From Streptococcus thermophilus (GTDB taxonomy: Bacteria; Bacillota; Bacilli; Lactobacillales; Streptococcaceae): a stretch of DNA of 64,000 nucleotides. The stretch lies in contig NZ_CP038020.1 of assembly GCF_010120595.1 (NCBI RefSeq), forward strand, positions 1,116,001 through 1,180,000, in the 5' to 3' direction. The notes under the pieces are model-generated. The model saw only the letters and a program-made list of their open reading frames with translations. It was not told the DNA's origin and ran no database searches. The position numbers and the translations under genes are program-made. This document shows, one piece after another, positions 8,735 through 15,616 of the stretch (positions are counted from its first letter, which is position 1; each line of letters opens with the position of its first letter).

Positions 8735-10744
8735 ATGGTAGAATTTTGGTCAAATAATGACCGTGGGTATCGCATTAGATTGTGGATTGACCAAGTTGGG
8801 CAGAATGTTCAAAATAATACGAGCGATGTCCGTATTCGCTTGGCATTGCTTAATCAATGGTGGACGTTCGCAAGTTATCAATGTTATGGCTATGTCGATG
8901 GGTTTGGTCAACGGCTTGAATATTCAGGAAGTCCTTCAATGCTGTCCACAAATTCAGAAATACAGCTTATTGATCGCACGATTACCGTTAGCCATGCAGA
9001 TGACGGAACTGGTGTTTTTGGCGTAACCGCTCACTTCAATGGTTCGGGTGGATACAGTCCAGGGAATCTAGATATTGGTAACCAAAGTATAACACTGACG
9101 ACGATTCCAAGAGGGAGCACAGTAAGTGTTACGGATGGGGTTATTGGAAATCAAGTAGATATCACTATTAACCGAAAACTAGGCGGAGCTACGCACACAT
9201 TACGTTATTCTTGGTACAACAAACAAGGTGAAATTGCTAACAACGTAGGGACATCTTACAAATGGACAATCCCAGCAGATTTTGCTGATGACATACCAAG
9301 ATCTACCTCTGGCCGAGGTACTATATACGTTGATACCTACATTGGTGGCAGGTTAATTCAGACACAATCGACCACGTTAACGGCAAGCGTTAACGCAGAC
9401 AGTCTGAAACCGTACTTCACAGGATTTACTTTAACGGACGCAAATGCAACGACTCAAAGGATAATTCCAGAGCCAACACATTTCGTGTCCATAATGTCGC
9501 TTGTGAAAGTTACATTCAACGGAGCGCAGCCCCGAAACGGGGCTACAATAGATGGGTACTATGCTGAAATCGTTAGGGCAAATAATTCTATTACAGAAAA
9601 CGGCGGGGTGTTGCGTGAGGTATCTGTCAATAAAGACACTCAAATGACATTAAGAGGGAGAGTTCAAGACTCTCGTGGGATTTGGTCTGATTGGAAAGAG
9701 GTTAAAATAACTTTTCTATTTTATTTCAGCCCAAATCTAAGCTTTGAAGTTACCAGAAGTGGCTCAAAGTCGGACACACTAACGATTAAGAGATACGCTA
9801 AAATAGCCCCGCTAGTTGTCAATGGTTCTCAAAGGAATATCATGAAACTTACTTTTTCAACTGTTAAAGTTGGAATGGATAACTTTGTTGTTGACAACGG
9901 GCAGGCAGGCGGTGTATGGTCAAGTATTTCAGAGTTTAACGCATCTAGTGCTAATCTAGGAAACACATACCCAGCCGATACTTCTTACATAGTCAAAGGA
10001 AAACTAGAAGATAGTTTTTCAAGCACAGAGTTTCAGGACACAGTACCAACTGATAGGGTTGTTATGACCTATGATAAAAGCGGTGTCGGCATTGGGAAAT
10101 ATAGAGAGAATGGAGCGCTTGACGTCAACGGTGACATTTATGCTAATAATAGCCCAATCCAGCAGTACCAGCTAACTAGTAATAATGGATCTGCGAAATG
10201 GGTAACCAATGCAAATACCATACAAGACGCTGGACAATATTACCTATTCCCAGATGCCCCAGGAAACCCCAACAAACAGTGGGGTCATCTATTCCATCAC
10301 AGCAACTATGGAAAAGGTAGCATGTATAAAGAAGCTATTCAGATTTTTTGGGGGAACAACGGCCAACTATTCTTCAGGCATCACCGATGGTCGATGATAA
10401 TTGACGATTGGGAGCCGTGGAAGGAATTTGCAAGAAACGATAATCAAAATCTAATTAACACGGGCTGGCAACCAGCAGGATATGAAGGCAGCTTTTACAA
10501 GCGCGTTGGAGATGTTCTGACAGTTAAATATAATTTTACGGGGGATGGGGGTAGTATTGCCTTTGCAACGATACCGAAAGAAATCTTTACAGCCCCACAA
10601 GATTACATGTTTACCATTTCTGGTTGGTCTATCTTTAACGATACTGACACTCACGCTCAAATTAACGATGGAAATAGCTCTATTTGGGCAGTTGGTGCTA
10701 AAAACGGTGTTATATATCGAGGTCAACTAACAATTATGCTATAG
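8735..10744 (+). CDS. Distal tail protein of the DUF859 family
   Basis: A 669-residue protein two bases after the tal stop. Length, position and opening sequence (VEFWSNNDRGYRIRLWIDQV) fit the DUF859 family found in S. thermophilus and other streptococcal siphophages, thought to be a baseplate or receptor-binding component. The body looks like repeated beta-rich domains with Gly, Asn and aromatic residues. The C-terminal third contains a GVGIGKYRENGALDVNGDIY segment, common in tail fibre and baseplate tips. Spacer 10 of the array matches 10499-10528 with only synonymous differences. The precise structural role is inferred. Confidence 0.85.
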   Translation: MVEFWSNNDRGYRIRLWIDQVGQNVQNNTSDVRIRLALLNQWWTFASYQCYGYVDGFGQRLEYSGSPSMLSTNSEIQLIDRTITVSHADDGTGVFGVTAHFNGSGGYSPGNLDIGNQSITLTTIPRGSTVSVTDGVIGNQVDITINRKLGGATHTLRYSWYNKQGEIANNVGTSYKWTIPADFADDIPRSTSGRGTIYVDTYIGGRLIQTQSTTLTASVNADSLKPYFTGFTLTDANATTQRIIPEPTHFVSIMSLVKVTFNGAQPRNGATIDGYYAEIVRANNSITENGGVLREVSVNKDTQMTLRGRVQDSRGIWSDWKEVKITFLFYFSPNLSFEVTRSGSKSDTLTIKRYAKIAPLVVNGSQRNIMKLTFSTVKVGMDNFVVDNGQAGGVWSSISEFNASSANLGNTYPADTSYIVKGKLEDSFSSTEFQDTVPTDRVVMTYDKSGVGIGKYRENGALDVNGDIYANNSPIQQYQLTSNNGSAKWVTNANTIQDAGQYYLFPDAPGNPNKQWGHLFHHSNYGKGSMYKEAIQIFWGNNGQLFFRHHRWSMIIDDWEPWKEFARNDNQNLINTGWQPAGYEGSFYKRVGDVLTVKYNFTGDGGSIAFATIPKEIFTAPQDYMFTISGWSIFNDTDTHAQINDGNSSIWAVGAKNGVIYRGQLTIML

Positions 10745-10759
10745 AGAGAAGGAAAATTC

Positions 10760-11182
10760 ATGAAATTTGAATACGAATCAAAGTCGAAAGAATACGATGC
10801 TAGTGGTGCAGCGTTCGCCACCAAAGTGGTTTTGAGAAACCGAGATGGCGCTTACGTACCCGTCTTTTTGCCCGCCGAAAAAATTGACTTATCAAATACC
10901 GAGCTACTTGAGTTAGCTCTGGAAGTCATTTATCAGGAAAATTTCCCTCAACGTGCGGAAAATGAAAAATTTAATGAACTTGATGAAAAAATCAAAGAGT
11001 ACGAAGCATTAAGTAAAAAAGCTACAGAAACCATCGCTAAGATGGAGGAGCAAATGACGAAACAGAAAGAAGAATCAAGCACCGCGCAAGCAACGTTGAT
11101 GAGTATTGTTGAAAAATTATACGATAAAAATGTATTGAGTGATGAAGACTTAACTGAAACGCCTGCTCCTGAAACCAAATAA
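10760..11182 (+). CDS. Phage protein, DUF1366-like
   Basis: A 140-residue protein with a good ribosome binding site (AGAGAAGGAAA) before ATG. The N-terminal 70 residues look globular (KFEYESKSKEYDASG, then VYQENFPQRAENEKF). The C-terminal half is a charged coiled coil (about 75-125) ending in a Pro/Thr/Glu tail. It resembles DUF1366 proteins, which sit between tail and lysis genes in S. thermophilus phages. Function is unknown. It may be a minor tail or chaperone-like protein. Confidence 0.75.
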   Translation: MKFEYESKSKEYDASGAAFATKVVLRNRDGAYVPVFLPAEKIDLSNTELLELALEVIYQENFPQRAENEKFNELDEKIKEYEALSKKATETIAKMEEQMTKQKEESSTAQATLMSIVEKLYDKNVLSDEDLTETPAPETK

Positions 11183-11205
11183 TAAATAGAAAGAAGGAAA
11201 AAAAT

Positions 11206-11352
11206 ATGATAGCAAAATTATTCGCTATTAACGTAGCTAATGGGAACTATCCATTTAAACGAGTCCCTAAAGTTTTGAAGCCAAAAGTTAAAGAGAAAAT
11301 CGCTACCATGGTAAATGACGATGAACTCTTAGCAAAACTTACACAAGAATAG
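11206..11352 (+). CDS. Small phage protein of 48 residues
   Basis: An ATG at 11206 follows a strong Shine-Dalgarno (AGAAGGAAAAAA). The predicted 48-residue protein starts MIAKLFAINVANG and carries KVLKPKVKEKIATMV. It is basic, probably helical, with no membrane segment. Very small proteins at this place, between the last tail gene and the holin genes, are common in streptococcal phages (compare XkdX-like proteins), but no function is known. Its own ribosome binding site and tight spacing to both neighbours support it as a real gene. Confidence 0.7.
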   Translation: MIAKLFAINVANGNYPFKRVPKVLKPKVKEKIATMVNDDELLAKLTQE

Positions 11353-11365
11353 TTAGGAGTGCGGT

Positions 11366-11689
11366 ATGGTAAATCAAACCGAGCCAGATTTGATAAAATG
11401 GATTTTAACGGTATTTATCCCTCTCTCCATTTCAAGTGCGAGTTTCTATTTTACTAGTCAATCACGCGCCTCTCGATTAGAACACAGAATCACTAAATTG
11501 GAGGTCGTCGACCATGAAATCGAGAAAATAATTGAAACCCACAACAAACGGCTTGATAAATATCAAGAAGAGCAGAAAATAACTCTAGCTCTGGTCCAAA
11601 GAATGGACCATCTTAATGAGAATATCGGGGAGCTAAAAGGAAATATCGAAGAAGTTAAAAAATTAGTAGATCGAAACTTGAGAGGATGA
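11366..11689 (+). CDS. Phage membrane protein with coiled coil, probable lysis-module component
   Basis: A 107-residue protein with TTAGGAGT before the ATG. One membrane segment lies near residues 10-29 (IKWILTVFIPLSISSASFYF), followed by a charged coiled coil to the C-terminus. The shape resembles XhlA-type or first holin proteins encoded just before the phage holin. The stop overlaps the next start (ATGA), so the two are probably translated together. It may be a holin, anti-holin or holin accessory protein; the sequence does not separate these. Confidence 0.75.
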   Translation: MVNQTEPDLIKWILTVFIPLSISSASFYFTSQSRASRLEHRITKLEVVDHEIEKIIETHNKRLDKYQEEQKITLALVQRMDHLNENIGELKGNIEEVKKLVDRNLRG

Positions 11690-11940
11690 CTAATAAAATG
11701 ATTAATTTTAAATTACGTTTGCAAAACAAAGCTACATTAGTAGCTCTTGTCTCGGCAATATTTCTTATGTTGCAACAATTTGGGCTTCACATTCCGACCA
11801 ACATTCAAGAGGGAGTAAATACCTTTGTTGGAATTTTGGTTATTCTTGGAATCGTGACAGACCCCACCACTAAGGGGATCGCAGACAGTGGACGAGCATT
11901 GAATTACATCAAACCACTAGACGATAAGGAAGAAAAATAA
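11686..11940 (+). CDS. Phage holin, phi LC3 family
   Basis: An 84-residue protein that fits the phi LC3 holin family: INFKLRLQNKATLVALVSA, a hydrophobic hairpin (about residues 16-34 and 43-58) and the C-terminal motif VTDPTTKGIADSGRALNY. It would form the membrane holes that let the endolysin reach the cell wall. The annotated ATG overlaps the upstream stop; a second in-frame ATG four codons later is also possible and would give the more usual MINFKLRL start. Confidence 0.92.
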   Translation: MTNKMINFKLRLQNKATLVALVSAIFLMLQQFGLHIPTNIQEGVNTFVGILVILGIVTDPTTKGIADSGRALNYIKPLDDKEEK

Positions 11941-11941
11941 T

Positions 11942-12787
11942 ATGAGCGTACAACAATCTATTGTAAACTGGTTTGTTAACCATAGAGGTAAATTGACCTA
12001 TTCAATGTATGGCAGTCGAAACGGTTCAGACGGTACAGCTGACTGTTCTGGTTCGATTTCACAAGCATTAAAAGAAGCAGGTGTCGGTATTCAAGGACTA
12101 CCATCAACAGTAACTCTAGGACAACAACTAGCAAACAACGGTTTCTATCGTGTAAGTCGCAATCAAGATTGGGATGCCTTGGCAGGAGACATAATCTTAA
12201 TGTCATGGGGTGTTGATATGTCACAATCTGGCGGAGCTGGTGGTCACGTTGGTGTCATGATGGATAGTGTAAACTTCATTAGTTGTGATTATTCAACACA
12301 AGGAGCAGTGGGTCAAGCTATCAATACGTATCCTTGGAACGACTACTATGCCTCAAACAAGCCTGCATATATCGAGGTTTGGCGTTATGCTGACTCTGCA
12401 CCGCAAACCAACAACCAAGCTAATACAGCAGTATCACCACAACAGAAGGCTTACTATCAAGCAAACGAGGTTAAATACGTTAACGGTATTTGGCAAATTA
12501 AGTGCGACTATTTGGTCCCAGTTGGATTTGACTGGACTGAGAACGGAATCCCTGTTGCAATGGTTAACTGGGTAGATGCTGACGGCAACGACCTCGCAGA
12601 CGGTGCTGACCAAGATTTCAAAGCAGGCATGTTCTTTAGTTTTGAGGGTGATGAAACTAACATAACAGATACCGGAAATGGTGGTTACTATGGTGGGTAC
12701 TATTGGCGCCAGTTCGAATTTGGTCAGTTTGGTACGGTTTGGTTATCTTGTTGGAATAAAGATGATTTGGTAAACTACTACCAATAG
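11942..12787 (+). CDS. Phage endolysin, Amidase_5 / NlpC-P60-like
   Basis: A 281-residue lysin directly after the holin (AATAATATG). The first 145 residues look like an Amidase_5 domain: catalytic Cys in TADCSGSIS (about residue 36) and a His in GGHVGVMMD (about residue 100), as in the Cys/His amidases of streptococcal phages. After a Gln/Asn-rich linker (about 152-172) comes a C-terminal domain rich in Trp, Tyr and Gly (KYVNGIWQIKCDYL to YYWRQFEFGQFG), probably for cell-wall binding. No signal peptide, consistent with holin-dependent release. Confidence 0.9.
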   Translation: MSVQQSIVNWFVNHRGKLTYSMYGSRNGSDGTADCSGSISQALKEAGVGIQGLPSTVTLGQQLANNGFYRVSRNQDWDALAGDIILMSWGVDMSQSGGAGGHVGVMMDSVNFISCDYSTQGAVGQAINTYPWNDYYASNKPAYIEVWRYADSAPQTNNQANTAVSPQQKAYYQANEVKYVNGIWQIKCDYLVPVGFDWTENGIPVAMVNWVDADGNDLADGADQDFKAGMFFSFEGDETNITDTGNGGYYGGYYWRQFEFGQFGTVWLSCWNKDDLVNYYQ

Positions 12788-12870
12788 ACCACGCAAACTA
12801 AAAAATAAAAAAGGAGTATATAACCTCCCATCACACTGCAGTAGGGATACCATGGCAGTAGTGGTTGAAG

Positions 12871-12899
12871 CCTCAGCATTTTGCTGGGGCTTTTTTTGT
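12871..12899 (+). terminator. Rho-independent terminator after the lysin gene
   Basis: GCCTCAGCATTTTGCTGGGGC folds into a GC-rich hairpin followed by a run of T. It lies about 85 bases after the lysin stop and ends the late transcript. The segment in between (12800-12865) contains further short imperfect inverted repeats but no gene. Confidence 0.85.
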
Positions 12900-12975
12900 T
12901 TGCTTCGTTTTGATATAAATGCTACTACATTAATGGATACAGTTAAATGTTATAGTCTTCGATAAACTCTCTCTC

Positions 12976-13010
12976 GCCCTGGCTTGAATTAGTCAGGGTT
13001 TTCTTTTTAA
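12976..13010 (+). terminator. Second hairpin terminator in the lysis-accessory gap
   Basis: CCCTG and CAGGG flank a 12-base loop, followed by TTTTCTTTTT. It separates the late transcript from the small peptide gene at 13077. Confidence 0.65.
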
Positions 13011-13076
13011 TTGTAGGCTCATTAGCATTTATGTTTCTTTGGATTATTTCAAAATAGAAAATTGAGGATTAGAGAA

Positions 13077-13145
13077 ATGATTGGATTTGTTATTTGGATT
13101 TTATCTATATTATTGTTGATATTGATTGGAGCGCTTATATTTTAG
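13077..13145 (+). CDS. 22-residue hydrophobic peptide
   Basis: ATG at 13077 is preceded by GAGGA at a good distance. The predicted product is 22 residues, almost all Ile, Leu, Val, Phe, Trp and Gly, so it would be a single membrane helix. A hairpin terminator follows directly. It has terminators on both sides, so it may be its own transcript. Tiny membrane peptides like this include type I toxins and phage membrane peptides. No antisense RNA can be established from sequence alone. It could also be a chance frame. Confidence 0.45.
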   Translation: MIGFVIWILSILLLILIGALIF

Positions 13146-13150
13146 GAAGA

Positions 13151-13176
13151 AGAGGGCAATCGCTCTCTTTTTTTAT
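13151..13176 (+). terminator. Terminator before the acr operon
   Basis: AGAGGGC pairs with GCTCTCT across a four-base loop, followed by a T run. It insulates the acr operon promoter from upstream transcription. Confidence 0.8.
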
Positions 13177-13209
13177 TTTGCAAAAAACTAAATTTCTTTA
13201 TCGTAAGTG

Positions 13210-13238
13210 TTGACAAACTATCTTATATGATATATACT
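13210..13238 (+). promoter_or_regulatory. Strong sigma-A promoter of the acr operon
   Basis: TTGACA (13210-13215) and TATACT (13233-13238) are separated by 17 bases, near-consensus spacing and sequence. It lies about 30 bases upstream of the first gene's leader and is the only evident promoter for the block 13272-15152. Confidence 0.85.
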
Positions 13239-13252
13239 ATACATATAAGATA
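13219..13252 (+). promoter_or_regulatory. Inverted-repeat operator over the acr promoter
   Basis: TATCTTATATG (13219-13229) and CATATAAGATA (13242-13252) are perfect 11-base inverted repeats. The left arm lies in the spacer between -35 and -10, and the right arm just after the -10, so a bound dimer would block RNA polymerase. The best local candidate to bind it is the HTH protein encoded at 14730-15152. The structure is seen directly; the binding partner is inferred. Confidence 0.75.
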
Positions 13253-13271
13253 AAGAGAGGGAATAAAAGAT

Positions 13272-13616
13272 ATGAAATCACAAGTAATGAGCCTAGCATG
13301 GAAAATCTTCAAAAACGAAAAAAACGATGTAACTTTTTCTGAAGCGTTGAAATTTGCTTGGAAAGCCGTTAAACGTCAAAACATGGCGGATGATTTCTAC
13401 TTCTTCCGTTCTTCAAACGTTAAATTCCAAGGTGTTAAGAAATGGTTTGCTGAAAAAGAATTTCGTGGACGCAACAAGAAAGACTTGGCGTTTATGTCAG
13501 TAACTGCAATCAGCATTAAAGGGTTGGTTGAAGAAACTGATAAAGCGGTTAAGCTTGAAATCGTGACACCTTATGGAATTTCTACTAAATGGTATCCAAA
13601 GAGTGTAATTGCTTAA
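13272..13616 (+). CDS. Hypothetical accessory protein, first gene of the acr operon
   Basis: A 114-residue basic protein preceded by AGAGAGGGAA. The N-terminus MKSQVMSLAWKIFKN and then FSEALKFAWKAVKRQ have the paired AW helices that I recall from small accessory proteins of streptococcal and enterococcal phages and conjugative elements. The rest looks like a small alpha/beta domain (KKWFAEKEFRGRNKKDLAFMS). Function unknown. As the first gene under a strong, operator-controlled promoter and directly upstream of the AcrIIA6 homologue, it is a candidate anti-defence protein. That is inference only. Confidence 0.8.
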   Translation: MKSQVMSLAWKIFKNEKNDVTFSEALKFAWKAVKRQNMADDFYFFRSSNVKFQGVKKWFAEKEFRGRNKKDLAFMSVTAISIKGLVEETDKAVKLEIVTPYGISTKWYPKSVIA

Positions 13617-13637
13617 TTAAAAGAAGGAGAAATAAAA

Positions 13638-14189
13638 ATGGAAATCAACAACGATATTAAACAACTGATCTTGGAATACGCTAAACGTTATTTCAAGTTT
13701 GAGAACGACTTTTATAAACTGCCAGGCATCAAGTTCACTGATGCAAATTGGCAGAAGTTCAAAAATGGAGGCACTGCCATTGAGAAGATGGGGGCAGCAC
13801 GAGTAAACGCCATGCTCGACTGCCTATTCGAAGATTTCGAGCTTGCAATGATTGGCAAGGCTCAACAAGAATACTATTCGGATAATTCCTTGAAAGTAAA
13901 TATGGCATTCTATGCTTATTACGATCAATTCAAAAAACAACAGCTTATGAAATGGCTTAAAGATAATCACGATGACATCATAGGAGGGACTGGTAGAATG
14001 TACACGTCAAGCGGTAGTTACATTGCTAACGCTTATTTAGAAATTGCGTTAGAATCTAGCCGTCTGGGTGGTGGTTCTTACATGATCCAAATGAGGTTTA
14101 AAGACTATTCAAAAGGTCAAGAACCTATTCCGTCTGGTCGTCAGAATCGACTTGAATGGATTGAGAGCAACTTGGAAAACATTCGATAA
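13638..14189 (+). CDS. acrIIA6: Anti-CRISPR protein AcrIIA6 homologue
   Basis: A 183-residue protein, the same length as AcrIIA6 of S. thermophilus phage D1811, and very similar along its whole length as I remember that sequence: FKFENDFYKLPGIKFTDANW near residues 19-39, KMGAARVNAMLDCLF near 50-65, IGGTGRMYT near 114-122 and SGRQNRLEWIE near 167-177. AcrIIA6 is a homodimer that binds St1Cas9 allosterically and lowers its affinity for DNA. The gene has a good ribosome binding site (AAGAAGGAGAAA) and lies second in an operon under a strong promoter. A St1Cas9-type enzyme is encoded in this window at 44279, so the natural target is present. Differences from D1811 lie mainly in the N-terminal 15 residues and around 90-140. 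The match is from memory and has not been aligned. Confidence 0.93.
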   Translation: MEINNDIKQLILEYAKRYFKFENDFYKLPGIKFTDANWQKFKNGGTAIEKMGAARVNAMLDCLFEDFELAMIGKAQQEYYSDNSLKVNMAFYAYYDQFKKQQLMKWLKDNHDDIIGGTGRMYTSSGSYIANAYLEIALESSRLGGGSYMIQMRFKDYSKGQEPIPSGRQNRLEWIESNLENIR

Positions 14190-14214
14190 AAAATAAAAAA
14201 ACGAGGTAAAAACA

Positions 14215-14466
14215 ATGGATACATACAAAGAACAATTTCAAGAATTACAAGAATACGCTTTTAACGTTTTAAGAGAATACCCTCTAGATAAGACAGCAGT
14301 TAATGTACTTTCTGCACTCGTTAACTCAAAAAAGAAAGATCGCATCGAGTTTTTTAAACTAAACAAAGGCGAAGACGCCATGAAAGTTTATTATAATCTA
14401 GCAGATAGCGGAACGATTGAAAAATATTTAGAAACATCTGCATTCTTAGAATACATCAATGAATAA
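14215..14466 (+). CDS. Hypothetical acidic protein in the acr operon
   Basis: An 83-residue acidic, probably all-helical protein (MDTYKEQFQELQEYAFNVLR, later FFKLNKGEDAMKVYYNLADSG). GAGGTAAAAACA precedes the ATG. It is cotranscribed with the AcrIIA6 homologue, 25 bases downstream. I do not recognise the family. Small acidic proteins are common among anti-CRISPRs and other DNA-mimic inhibitors, but that is only a reason to test it. Confidence 0.75.
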   Translation: MDTYKEQFQELQEYAFNVLREYPLDKTAVNVLSALVNSKKKDRIEFFKLNKGEDAMKVYYNLADSGTIEKYLETSAFLEYINE

Positions 14467-14491
14467 TCTGATATAGAAAGGTTTAACTGAT

Positions 14492-14671
14492 ATGAAGAAA
14501 TTTTGGCGTAGTGGCATGATTGACAAGAAGGTTATTGAAAAACGTAAACAAGATGATTATATGAATAAATTACACAGGACTATTCTTGAGTTGAGTATAA
14601 AACCACCTGAACCCGAACCTTGGTACAGACATCCAGAAATGAGAGCATTGTTGGATAGGATTGATGATTAG
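14492..14671 (+). CDS. Small basic hypothetical protein, 59 residues
   Basis: ATG at 14492 is preceded by AGAAAGGTTT. The 59-residue product is charged (MKKFWRSGMIDKKVIEKRKQ) and ends with a Pro-rich segment and RHPEMRALLDRIDD. It fits tightly between the 83-residue gene and the HTH gene on the same strand. No family recognised. Confidence 0.6.
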   Translation: MKKFWRSGMIDKKVIEKRKQDDYMNKLHRTILELSIKPPEPEPWYRHPEMRALLDRIDD

Positions 14672-14678
14672 AGAAGCA

Positions 14679-14708
14679 ATTGAAAGTAACTTGGAAAATA
14701 TTCGATAA
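14679..14708 (+). repeat. Duplicated 3' end of the acrIIA6 gene
   Basis: These 30 bases match the last 30 bases of the acrIIA6 homologue (14160-14189) at 27 positions, including the stop codon, and encode the same IESNLENIR end. They follow the 59-residue gene directly. This is a remnant of a second acr copy or a recombination junction. Confidence 0.85.
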
Positions 14709-14729
14709 TGAAGAGAGGAAATAAATGAA

Positions 14730-15152
14730 ATGAAAATCAATACGACAAGAGTTAAAATGGTCTTGAAGAATGAGGTTATACCTGCTATTTATTTAGAGAA
14801 TGAGCTTGGTATCAGTCGTTCTGTTATTGAAAAAGTGAGAGATGGCGAGCGAAAAATAGAGAATCTAACTCTTGAAACGATTATAAAAATTCAAAAGTGG
14901 ATCGATGATGGAAACTACACTTTCAGCTACGACTATAGCGACCTAATCGAAGAACTGGAGGAAGATATTGCAGAAGGCTTGGTAGATGAGTATATCTACG
15001 TAGTCAGAGGTCCGTATAATGAACTTTTAGAGAAATGCCCAATCATTGACTACTACTATACTTCTGAAGAAATTGAAGAAGGGGATCTTGCAGAGAAGAC
15101 CTTGATAACTTCTGTCTTAGCTGAAATGAAGTCAGACAACAAAATCTTTTAA
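14730..15152 (+). CDS. HTH-domain protein, candidate Aca-type regulator of the acr operon
   Basis: A 140-residue acidic protein. Residues about 17-55 look like an XRE-type helix-turn-helix (IYLENELGISRSVIEKVRDG, then LTLETIIKIQKWID). The C-terminal two thirds are very acidic (DLIEELEEDIAEGLVDEY, later YYTSEEIEEGDLAEK) with no family I recognise. It is the last gene of the operon that carries the AcrIIA6 homologue. Anti-CRISPR genes are often followed by an HTH repressor (Aca) that binds an inverted repeat in the shared promoter, and such a repeat is present at 13219-13252. It is 140 residues like AcrIIA5, but the sequence is unrelated to AcrIIA5 as I remember it. Confidence 0.75.
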   Translation: MKINTTRVKMVLKNEVIPAIYLENELGISRSVIEKVRDGERKIENLTLETIIKIQKWIDDGNYTFSYDYSDLIEELEEDIAEGLVDEYIYVVRGPYNELLEKCPIIDYYYTSEEIEEGDLAEKTLITSVLAEMKSDNKIF

Positions 15153-15175
15153 CCGTTCAAATGAGCGGTTTTTTG
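15151..15175 (+). terminator. Terminator of the acr operon
   Basis: AACCG and CGGTT flank a 10-base loop and are followed by a T run, right at the stop codon of the HTH gene. Confidence 0.85.
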
Positions 15176-15578
15176 TACGCTTATTAGTATGACGGTGTCC
15201 ACGATTCTGTCCACCTTTTTCAGAAATCCATAGGAATAAATACAAGTAAAATAATGCAACTTATGCTACCAAGTTTTTTTATATCAAAAGGGGGCAAATA
15301 AGGGGCAATAAGTGTAAACTTTAGTAACTTCATGTAAGTTTTACTGTCTATGTTTTACACGCATATACCTTTATTTGATAGGTTTTCTTCCTATTATATA
15401 CACATTTAAAACGACACTAGTAGAATACCGTGGTTTGAAATCATTCTACAACTTGAAAAAATAATTCTATTGTAATATAGAATGGAAAGAGGTTCCTTGG
15501 GGAATCTCTTTTTTGTCTTCTCACAAATAAAATATCACACTATAATATTTCTGAGTCTAAATTAGTCATCTGAATAAA
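15176..15578. other. Gene-free prophage/chromosome junction region
   Basis: No gene is seen here. Two GGGGCAA direct repeats (near 15290-15312, about 10 bp apart), several AT-rich direct repeats and a hairpin (AGAGGTTCCTTGGGGAATCTCT followed by T, near 15489-15515) are present. No tRNA 3' end is recognisable, so this is not the tRNA-Arg site used by several S. thermophilus phages. The right attachment site probably lies here, but the core cannot be fixed without the left end. Confidence 0.5.
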
Positions 15579-15613
15579 AAAATTCCCTCAATCCTATTGA
15601 TTGGGGGAATTTA
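15579..15613 (-). terminator. Terminator of the 61-residue protein gene
   Basis: AAATTCCCTCAATC and GATTGGGGGAATTT form a long stem, followed on the minus strand by a T run. It lies just past the stop codon of the minus-strand gene at 15617. Confidence 0.85.
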
Positions 15614-15616
15614 GGC

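Larger units (their letters stand above)
1..15400. mobile_element. Right part of a resident siphoviral prophage (left end outside window)
   Basis: All genes from the left edge to 15152 read on the plus strand in the usual late order of streptococcal siphophages: tape measure, Dit, Tal, distal tail protein, holin cassette, lysin, then accessory genes. From 15617 on the genes are streptococcal core chromosome. No integrase, repressor, replication or head genes are in view; they would lie left of the window. The right border is not resolved. It must lie between the last phage-like terminator (15175) and the chromosomal terminator at 15579. The end at 15400 is a placeholder inside that interval. 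Confidence 0.85.

Noticed and set aside
14730..15152. Possible AcrIIA5 because of its length of 140 residues
   Set aside because: AcrIIA5 as I remember it is basic with an Arg/Ser-rich N-terminus; this protein is very acidic with an HTH, so only the length agrees.
15481..15515. Hairpin near 15489 as the end of a tRNA or attachment core
   Set aside because: It has no T-arm or acceptor-like sequence; it reads as an ordinary terminator-like hairpin.
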